From a bacterium HR12 (GTDB lineage: Bacteria; Actinomycetota; UBA4738; HRBIN12): 13,199 bases of DNA. This document shows positions 12,917-13,199 of the stretch, piece by piece. Position 1 is the stretch's first letter. Each line of letters begins with the position of its first letter. The translations under genes and the position numbers were made by a program. Under the pieces are notes generated by a model that worked only from the letters and a program-made list of their open reading frames with translations, had not been told where the DNA came from and searched no databases. The stretch spans positions 1-13,199 of the forward strand of contig BEHO01000007.1 in the NCBI GenBank assembly GCA_002898915.1, read 5' to 3'.

Positions 12917-13199
12917 ATGACCTGGCTCGTCGCCGGGCTCGGCAACCCGGGGGAGCGGTACGAGCGGACGCGCCACAACCTGGGACGGATGGTCGTCGCG
13001 GAGCTCGCCCGTCGCGCCGGCGCGAGGTTCCGCAAGGCGCGCTTCCTGCCGGTCGAGGTCTCGGAGATCCGCGAGGGCGACGAGCGCATCCTGCTCGCGC
13101 GCTCGCTCCGCTACTACAACGAGTCCGGCCCGGTCTACGCCTCGCTCGCGCGCAAGCACGGGGTCGAGCCGGAGCGCCTGATCGCCGTCCACGACGACC
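12917..13199 (+). CDS. pth: Peptidyl-tRNA hydrolase, N-terminal part (cut by window end)
   Basis: The first 94 codons of Pth, which releases peptides from prematurely dropped peptidyl-tRNA. The motif GLGNPGERYERTRHN gives Asn10 and catalytic His20. RYYNESG supplies Asn68, where relatives usually show TFMN-x-SG, and the VHDD at the edge gives Asp93; all three catalytic positions match E. coli numbering. The frame has no stop before the window ends. It is probably co-transcribed with rplY. Confidence 0.95.
   Translation, partial: MTWLVAGLGNPGERYERTRHNLGRMVVAELARRAGARFRKARFLPVEVSEIREGDERILLARSLRYYNESGPVYASLARKHGVEPERLIAVHDD

Noticed and set aside
10073..13192. A 1039-codon open frame on the minus strand running antisense through rplY and across the sigma factor region
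   Set aside because: Only its 3' part (10073-11623) is a real gene. The rest is antisense to rplY/pth or out of frame with the sigma factor, an effect of high GC content.
1..13199. CRISPR array, tRNA or rRNA genes, transposase or integrase, attachment sites
   Set aside because: No regularly spaced repeats were seen; the only tandem repeats are two-copy in-gene duplications. I recognised no structural RNA, transposase or recombinase, so the accessory nature of the middle block rests on content and the left junction only.

Overview
The window is high-GC DNA with GTG starts, 4-base start/stop overlaps and a rplY-pth pair. This fits an uncultured member of the Actinomycetota, though a high-GC Chloroflexota-like lineage cannot be excluded from sequence alone.

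Layout. The left edge holds the C-terminus of an M23 endopeptidase (+), converging on a succinate dehydrogenase membrane anchor (sdhD, -). The right edge holds ordinary chromosomal genes: an ECF sigma factor with its overlapping membrane partner (-), then rplY and the start of pth (+). Between them (about 0.75-10 kb) lies an accessory block for metal handling and extracytoplasmic thiol redox chemistry. Its leftward arm runs, in transcription order: CadC/SmtB-type metal sensor, CDF cation efflux pump, Tat-exported cupredoxin lipoprotein, zinc-ribbon protein, a thioredoxin-fold lipoprotein with an in-frame TGA, TlpA, CcdA, and a phosphoesterase that loses its C-terminus and runs in frame into sdhD. 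The rightward arm runs: Met-rich exported protein, SHOCT membrane peptide, a second TlpA and a second CcdA. It converges on a BlaI/M56 regulator pair.

The main discovery candidate is the lipoprotein at 3155-3712 (-). Its frame is interrupted only by a TGA exactly where the first cysteine of a CxxC redox motif belongs, giving U-P-P-C. A hairpin with a G-starting 5-base apical loop lies 20 bases after the TGA, as expected for a bacterial SECIS. I read it as a selenoprotein feeding from, or working beside, the TlpA-CcdA relay encoded immediately downstream. No Sec machinery (selA, selB, selC, selD) is in the window, so this depends on the rest of the genome.

Working model (inference): CcdA carries reducing equivalents across the membrane to TlpA and the Sec lipoprotein, which would reduce or repair extracytoplasmic thiols. 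The cupredoxin, the Met-rich protein and the CDF pump handle Cu/Zn/Cd-type ions outside or across the membrane. CadC and BlaI/M56 would control the two arms.
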